Of a DNA stretch of 9,847 nt, positions 5,814-9,847 are shown one piece after another (within the stretch, counting starts at the first letter, position 1; each line of letters opens with the position of its first letter). The notes beneath the pieces were generated by a model. That model was given only the letters and a program-made list of their open reading frames with translations, had not been told where the DNA came from and ran no database searches. Source of the stretch: an uncultured Dorea sp. Lineage in GTDB: Bacteria > Bacillota_A > Clostridia > Lachnospirales > Lachnospiraceae. The position numbers were made by a program, and so were the translations under genes. Where the stretch lies: contig CAOKJI010000036.1 in assembly GCA_948468495.1 (NCBI GenBank), forward strand, positions 1 through 9,847, read 5' to 3'.

Positions 5814-7397
5814 TTAGATATCTAACAAATCGCTGAATGCCTTCAAGGCTCCGTCTGTCTCATGTGCAAGAACGCGCTTAGCAAGGAGCTTGCCAAGCTG
5901 AACGCCTTCCTGGTCGAAGCTGTTTACATTCCATAAGAATCCCTGGAACATAATCTTATTCTCGAAGTGGGCCAGAAGTGCACCCAGTGATTCCGGCGTT
6001 AACTGGTCGCCGATGATGATGCTGGAAGGACGCCCGCCCTCGAATTTCTTATTCGGATTCTCGTCATCCTTACCGCAGGCAAAGGCGATAATCTGCGCCG
6101 CTACATTCGCGCACAACTTGGCCTGGCTGGTGCTTCCTTCGATTACCACGTCCATACCAATCTGGCTGTTTTTGAAGCCTACAAACTGCAGCGGAACAAT
6201 GTCGGTACCCTGATGCAGCAACTGGTAGAAGGAATGCTGTCCGTTGGTTCCCGGTTCGCCGAAGATAATCGGCCCGGTCACATAATCTACCGGTTCGCCG
6301 AAGCGGTTTACAGACTTGCCGTTTGATTCCATGTCGCACTGCTGCAAATGTGCAGGGAAGCGGCTTAACGCCTGGGAATATGGAAGAACCGCTGTGCAGG
6401 GATAACCCTGTACGTTGCGCTCGTAAAGGCCGATGAGGGCGTCTAACATATCCGGATTTTCCAGTATATCGGTATTTGCCGCAAGCTTGTCTTCTTCGGC
6501 AGCGCCCGCAAGAATCCTTGCAAATACATCCGGGCCGAATGCCAGAGACAGAACCACGCCTCCAACAGCGGAGGAAGAGGAGTAACGGCCGCCGATAAAG
6601 TCGTCCATAAAGACTGCGGCCAGATAATCGTCGCTCTTAGCCAGAGGAGAAGTATCGCTGGTTACGGCAAGCATGTGCTTAGACGGATCTAAGCCGGCTT
6701 TCTTCAGGGCGTCTTTTACAAATGACTCGTTGGTAAGAGTCTCAAGGGTTGTTCCTGACTTGGAGACAACGATGAACAGGGAACGGGAGACGTCGATGGA
6801 TTTTAATACAGCCGCCGCGTCGTCCGGGTCAACGTTGCTGATGAACTTCGCTTCCATCTTCAGCGCGTCGTTTTCTCTTGCCCAGTTCTCAAGGGCAATG
6901 TACAAAGCCCGGGGACCAAGGTCGCTGCCGCCGATACCAATCTGGACAACGGTGGTGAATTTCTCGCCTGCAGCGTTCGTAATCTCGCCCGCATGAACCT
7001 TATTAGCGAAATCCGCAGCCTTCTCCTGCTGGGAAACGTAGAACTCACGCTTGTCTACGCCGTCAACGATAACCGCATCGCCCATCTGACGGCGGGCCAG
7101 ATGGTGAAGTACCAGACGTTTCTCACCGGTGTTGATGACTGCTCCGTTGTATAATTCTTTGAACTTATCTGCAAGCTGCTGCTCTTTTGCCAGTTCAGCA
7201 AGTACGTTTAAAATCTCATCATCCACTTCTTTTGCAGCGTAATTGAAGCTGAGTCCCGCAGCCATAGGCGCGCTGTAGCGGGCTACGCGGTCCGCGCCGT
7301 TATCGCCGGACATTACGTCGGCAACGCTGACGTGGTTCTTCAGACCTGCAAGCTTCTTATAGGACGCCAGAGTGTCAAGATTATTCCATGTTACCAT
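5814..7397 (-). CDS. pgi: Glucose-6-phosphate isomerase
   Basis: This 527-residue cytoplasmic enzyme interconverts glucose 6-phosphate and fructose 6-phosphate in glycolysis and gluconeogenesis. Sugar-phosphate-binding segments are IGIGGSDLGPRA (153-164) and SKSGTTLET (212-220). DFIGGRYSSSSAVG (266-279, with R271) is family signature 1. Probable catalytic residues are E357 (QQCDMESNGKSV), H388 (GEPGTNGQHSFYQLL) and K503 (FDQEGVQLGK). In the last motif Q500 stands where many family members have Glu (V-E-x2-K). The length is nearer the 510-550-residue type than the roughly 450-residue enzyme of Bacillus. The start at 7397 is set by AAGGAGG just upstream on the minus strand (about 7407-7413). 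An open extension to 7496 adds 33 residues that overlap the promoter and are not homologous to the family. It has its own promoter, diverges from the kinase gene and ends before a bidirectional terminator, so it is probably monocistronic. Confidence 0.97.
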   Translation of the reverse strand: MVTWNNLDTLASYKKLAGLKNHVSVADVMSGDNGADRVARYSAPMAAGLSFNYAAKEVDDEILNVLAELAKEQQLADKFKELYNGAVINTGEKRLVLHHLARRQMGDAVIVDGVDKREFYVSQQEKAADFANKVHAGEITNAAGEKFTTVVQIGIGGSDLGPRALYIALENWARENDALKMEAKFISNVDPDDAAAVLKSIDVSRSLFIVVSKSGTTLETLTNESFVKDALKKAGLDPSKHMLAVTSDTSPLAKSDDYLAAVFMDDFIGGRYSSSSAVGGVVLSLAFGPDVFARILAGAAEEDKLAANTDILENPDMLDALIGLYERNVQGYPCTAVLPYSQALSRFPAHLQQCDMESNGKSVNRFGEPVDYVTGPIIFGEPGTNGQHSFYQLLHQGTDIVPLQFVGFKNSQIGMDVVIEGSTSQAKLCANVAAQIIAFACGKDDENPNKKFEGGRPSSIIIGDQLTPESLGALLAHFENKIMFQGFLWNVNSFDQEGVQLGKLLAKRVLAHETDGALKAFSDLLDI

Positions 7398-7421
7398 AGT
7401 TTCATTCCTCCTTAAATGAAC

Positions 7422-7438
7422 GCCAATCATACATTGGC
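7422..7438 (-). promoter_or_regulatory. Inverted repeat in the pgi leader
   Basis: GCCAAT (7422-7427) and ATTGGC (7433-7438) form a perfect 6-bp inverted repeat with loop CATAC. It lies between the predicted pgi transcription start (about 7449) and the ribosome binding site. It could be an operator or a small leader hairpin; nothing identifies a ligand or protein. Confidence 0.4.
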
Positions 7439-7455
7439 AAAATATGTATGAATTA

Positions 7456-7484
7456 ATTGTACTAAAGAATAGGTTTAATTTCAA
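7456..7484 (-). promoter_or_regulatory. Sigma-70/A-type promoter for pgi
   Basis: On the minus strand TTGAAA (7484-7479), a 17-nt spacer and TACAAT (7461-7456) make a near-consensus promoter. The predicted start near 7449 gives a leader of about 50 nt before the ATG at 7397. Confidence 0.78.
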
Positions 7485-7548
7485 GTTGCAGTTCACAGTA
7501 ACGCTTCGTATTTCATGGTTTGTATGTAAATAGTAGATGAAGATATGA

Positions 7549-7577
7549 TAGACTTTTCATCCAAAATGATATAAAAT
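7549..7577 (+). promoter_or_regulatory. Probable promoter for the sensor kinase
   Basis: TAGACT (7549-7554), a 17-nt spacer and TAAAAT (7572-7577) match 4 of 6 and 5 of 6 consensus bases. The resulting leader of about 70 nt contains hairpins CGGGCTT/AAGTCCG (7587-7593 with 7597-7603, loop ATG) and CATCG/CGATG (7616-7620 with 7623-7627). Confidence 0.55.
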
Positions 7578-7654
7578 TATCTGTAGCGGGCTTATGAAGT
7601 CCGTTGAAAGATTTGCATCGAACGATGTTCCGGTTAAGGTTTGGGGTGTGAGAA

Positions 7655-9829
7655 TTGGAAAAGAAACACAGAACTTTTTATTCGCTGATAATTGTTTGTG
7701 CACTGGTGATGGTGTGTCTTATCACCTTCTTTTATGTCAGACTGCTGAATAGCTCAATTTCAGATAATACCATCAGTTCAATCAGTGAAATCGCAGAACA
7801 TGATAAGGAAGCGATTCAGTCCAGTATCGAAGTGTATTGGGAAGAGCTTCATGAGATTTATGAAAGGCTGAAATTCCATGAATGTGATACAATACAGAAA
7901 GCAGAGGAACGGATAGGCTTAGAAGGCTCTCCAGATAAATTTCTGCATGTTTGTCTGCTGTCGGAGGACGGTACTGTTTATACAGACACTTTTGAAACGT
8001 ATAGTTCCGGGGAACATTCTGGAAATGGAGAACTGGGTTTATTAAAGTATTTTGCAAATGGCGAGAAAAAGGTAATTGTACGGTTTGACGATACGGTTTG
8101 GAAGGGCAGATTACCGAAAGAGAACATTTTGTATGGAATCCGGCTGGAGGATTATCAGCTTGAGGGAAAGAAGATAATTGCGCTGATAGGAATCAGCGGC
8201 GTCTCGTCCATTCAGGATAATATGGTGATTGACAGCTTTATCAAAAATGGAGAGGCCAGAGGCCACAGCGCGCTGGTGGATATGAAAGGGAATTATATTG
8301 TTGATATCAACAAGGAAGTATATCAGAATGAACAGAATAATTTATACGTTCATCTGACGGAATCCGAGGATTCTGAACTTACGAACAAAGAAGTTTCAGA
8401 AAAGCTTCTGAATCATGAGACCTTCTGCTTTTACCATACTCATGTGGGAGAACGAGCCAGAGAATTATTTTATTTTATTCCCTTTGGGGAGGAGATTAAC
8501 CTGTATTTTATCATGTCTGTGAATGAAGAAGTTTTTTTAGAGCAGACCCGGGCGTTTACCACGATGAGCATCGCCATGCTGGTTATCAGTATGCTGACGG
8601 TTATCAGTATGCTGCTGGCAGTCATGCGGTATCAGATGAAAACCATCAGGGCTTCGGAAAAGGCCAGAGCCCAGAGAGAATTTCTCTCAAATATGAGCCA
8701 CGAGATACGTACTCCTTTAAACGGTCTGATTGGGATTAATCATCTGGTTCAGTCTCATATTGATGAAGACAACCAGAGGCCGCAGATTAAGGAGTGGCTG
8801 AAGAAATCAGACAGTACCGCCAAATATCTTTTATCTCTGGTAAACGATATTCTGGATATGTCGAAACTTCAGGCTGGCAAGGTGGATTTGATAAACGAAC
8901 CGTTTTTCGTGTCTTTGCTGATGGATGAGCTTGCCGCTATGCAGGCGGATAATATTAAGAGCCGGGGGGTAACGTTTATTCTTGAGAAGGATATTGCAGA
9001 GCCCTGTGTTCTGGGAGATGCAACGCGGGTAAAACAGGTGCTGATGAATATTGTTGGAAATGCCGCCAAATTTACGCCGGAGGGCGGGCATATCAGACTG
9101 TCAGTGAGCCAGAAAAAGGAAGATGATATGCATGTGACGACCATCTATCAGTGTGAAGATACCGGCATTGGGATTTCGGAAGAGTACATTGGCAGGATAT
9201 TTGATTCATTCAGCCAGGAGGGGAATGGAACGGCTGCAAGAATCAAAGGAACCGGGCTGGGTATGGCAATTAGTAAACTGCTTGCAAATGCCATGGGTGG
9301 AGACATCTGGGTGGAAAGCGAACAGGGGGTGGGAAGCACCTTTACAGTTGAAATTCCTTCTGTGATTGTAAAAGAGATTCCGGATTATCTGCAAACAAAG
9401 AAGGAGGCGGAGGTGTCAGAGGGAAATCAGACAACGCCAGGCAGAAGAGGAAACCGGCCGGTCAGGATTCTGGTGGCGGAAGATGTGGAACTGAATGCAG
9501 AGATTCTCCTGGAAATTCTGGAAATGGAAGGTTTTGAGACGGTTCACGCGCAGAATGGAAAAGAAGCGGTGGAGTTATTTTGCCAGTCTGAGCCAGGCGA
9601 GATTGATATTATCCTGATGGATATGCAGATGCCTGTGATGGATGGATGTACGGCATGCAGGAAGATTCGGAGTCTTGATAGAGCGGACGCCGCAAGCGTT
9701 CGGATTTATGCCTGCACCGCCAATACCTTTCAGGAAGATCGGGATCTGGCGCTGGAGAGCGGGATGGATGATTTTCTGACGAAACCGATTGATGTGGACG
9801 TACTTCTGAAGAAAATGAGCAGACAATAA
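7655..9829 (+). CDS. Hybrid sensor histidine kinase with C-terminal receiver domain
   Basis: The protein has 724 residues. It has a membrane segment at about 8-30, a large extracytoplasmic sensor region (about 31-300, possibly dCache-like, with SALVDMKGNYIVDINKE at 205-221) and a second membrane segment at about 302-324. The cytoplasmic kinase has the H-box NMSHEIRTPLNGLIG (phospho-acceptor H349), N-box NIVGNAAKFT (N469), G1 EDTGIGIS (D502), F-box IFDSFSQ and G2 GTGLGMAI (532-538). A receiver domain (about 602-722) follows, with E609/D610, phospho-acceptor D656 (LMDMQMPVMDG), T688 and K710. All catalytic residues are present. There is no HPt domain, so phosphate must pass to a separate partner or the receiver must act within the protein. 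The start is TTG at 7655, since an in-frame stop (7649-7651) lies immediately before it and no ATG gives the first membrane segment. The Shine-Dalgarno is weak (GGGG 7643-7646). The signal sensed is unknown. Confidence 0.93.
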   Translation: MEKKHRTFYSLIIVCALVMVCLITFFYVRLLNSSISDNTISSISEIAEHDKEAIQSSIEVYWEELHEIYERLKFHECDTIQKAEERIGLEGSPDKFLHVCLLSEDGTVYTDTFETYSSGEHSGNGELGLLKYFANGEKKVIVRFDDTVWKGRLPKENILYGIRLEDYQLEGKKIIALIGISGVSSIQDNMVIDSFIKNGEARGHSALVDMKGNYIVDINKEVYQNEQNNLYVHLTESEDSELTNKEVSEKLLNHETFCFYHTHVGERARELFYFIPFGEEINLYFIMSVNEEVFLEQTRAFTTMSIAMLVISMLTVISMLLAVMRYQMKTIRASEKARAQREFLSNMSHEIRTPLNGLIGINHLVQSHIDEDNQRPQIKEWLKKSDSTAKYLLSLVNDILDMSKLQAGKVDLINEPFFVSLLMDELAAMQADNIKSRGVTFILEKDIAEPCVLGDATRVKQVLMNIVGNAAKFTPEGGHIRLSVSQKKEDDMHVTTIYQCEDTGIGISEEYIGRIFDSFSQEGNGTAARIKGTGLGMAISKLLANAMGGDIWVESEQGVGSTFTVEIPSVIVKEIPDYLQTKKEAEVSEGNQTTPGRRGNRPVRILVAEDVELNAEILLEILEMEGFETVHAQNGKEAVELFCQSEPGEIDIILMDMQMPVMDGCTACRKIRSLDRADAASVRIYACTANTFQEDRDLALESGMDDFLTKPIDVDVLLKKMSRQ

Positions 9830-9839
9830 AACGAGGGGG

Positions 9840-9847
9840 ATGCTGCA
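9840..9847 (+). CDS. Possible start of a following gene, cut by the window edge
   Basis: An ATG at 9840 follows GAGGGGG (9833-9839) and lies 10 bp after the kinase stop, which would suit a co-transcribed partner. The Shine-Dalgarno is very close to this ATG, so the true start may be a later codon outside the window. Only two codons are visible, so no product can be named. Confidence 0.25.

Noticed and set aside
6070..6339. A 89-codon open frame on the minus strand inside pgi
   Set aside because: It overlaps the catalytic segment of pgi in another frame, has no ribosome binding site of note and resembles no family I know.
7398..7496. A 33-residue N-terminal extension of pgi
   Set aside because: It would overlap the -10 and -35 boxes and the leader. 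The AAGGAGG before the ATG at 7397 sets the start.
1..9847. A new defence, toxin-antitoxin or biosynthetic system
   Set aside because: The genes are individually familiar and do not form a conserved multi-gene arrangement that I can recognise. The unusual material is intergenic repeats and one gene remnant.

Overview
The window looks like chromosomal DNA of a Lachnospiraceae-type member of the Bacillota (class Clostridia). This is inferred from AAGGAGG-type ribosome binding sites, moderate GC content, the families present (glutamine-dependent NAD synthase, C_GCAxxG_C_C protein, membrane-linked XRE regulator, AAA/DUF4143-type ATPase remnant) and structured intergenic repeats. A species cannot be named from sequence alone. 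There is no rRNA, tRNA, CRISPR array, transposase or phage gene in the window.

Layout. Positions 2-388 hold the end of a class I SAM-dependent methyltransferase. A highly structured, repeat-like intergenic element (428-570) separates it from hslO (605-1477), the Hsp33 redox chaperone. The hslO stop codon lies in the left arm of a long inverted repeat (1475-1562), after which comes nadE (1644-3578), the glutamine-hydrolysing NAD+ synthase. Next on the same strand are a small cysteine-rich C_GCAxxG_C_C protein (3732-4142), an XRE regulator with about six membrane segments (4356-5240), and an 82-codon remnant of an AAA ATPase (5325-5573). The remnant still has a promoter, a ribosome binding site and a Walker A motif, but the middle of the protein is missing. 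A bidirectional terminator (5669-5714) lies between the remnant and pgi, glucose-6-phosphate isomerase, on the minus strand (5814-7397). Divergent from pgi is a full-length hybrid sensor histidine kinase (7655-9829), and a further gene may begin at the right edge.

How the genes fit together. Most are housekeeping or sensing genes rather than one pathway. HslO and the C_GCAxxG_C_C protein have a redox theme, and NadE makes the main redox cofactor, but nothing shows they are co-regulated. pgi and the kinase have separate, recognisable sigma-70-type promoters in their shared 257-bp intergenic region.

I see no convincing undescribed multi-gene system. The most interesting material is non-coding: a 143-nt element in which one 13-nt arm can pair with either of two near-identical partners, a TA-bounded inverted repeat that supplies the hslO stop codon, a 14-nt sequence shared by two intergenic sites, and the internally deleted ATPase.
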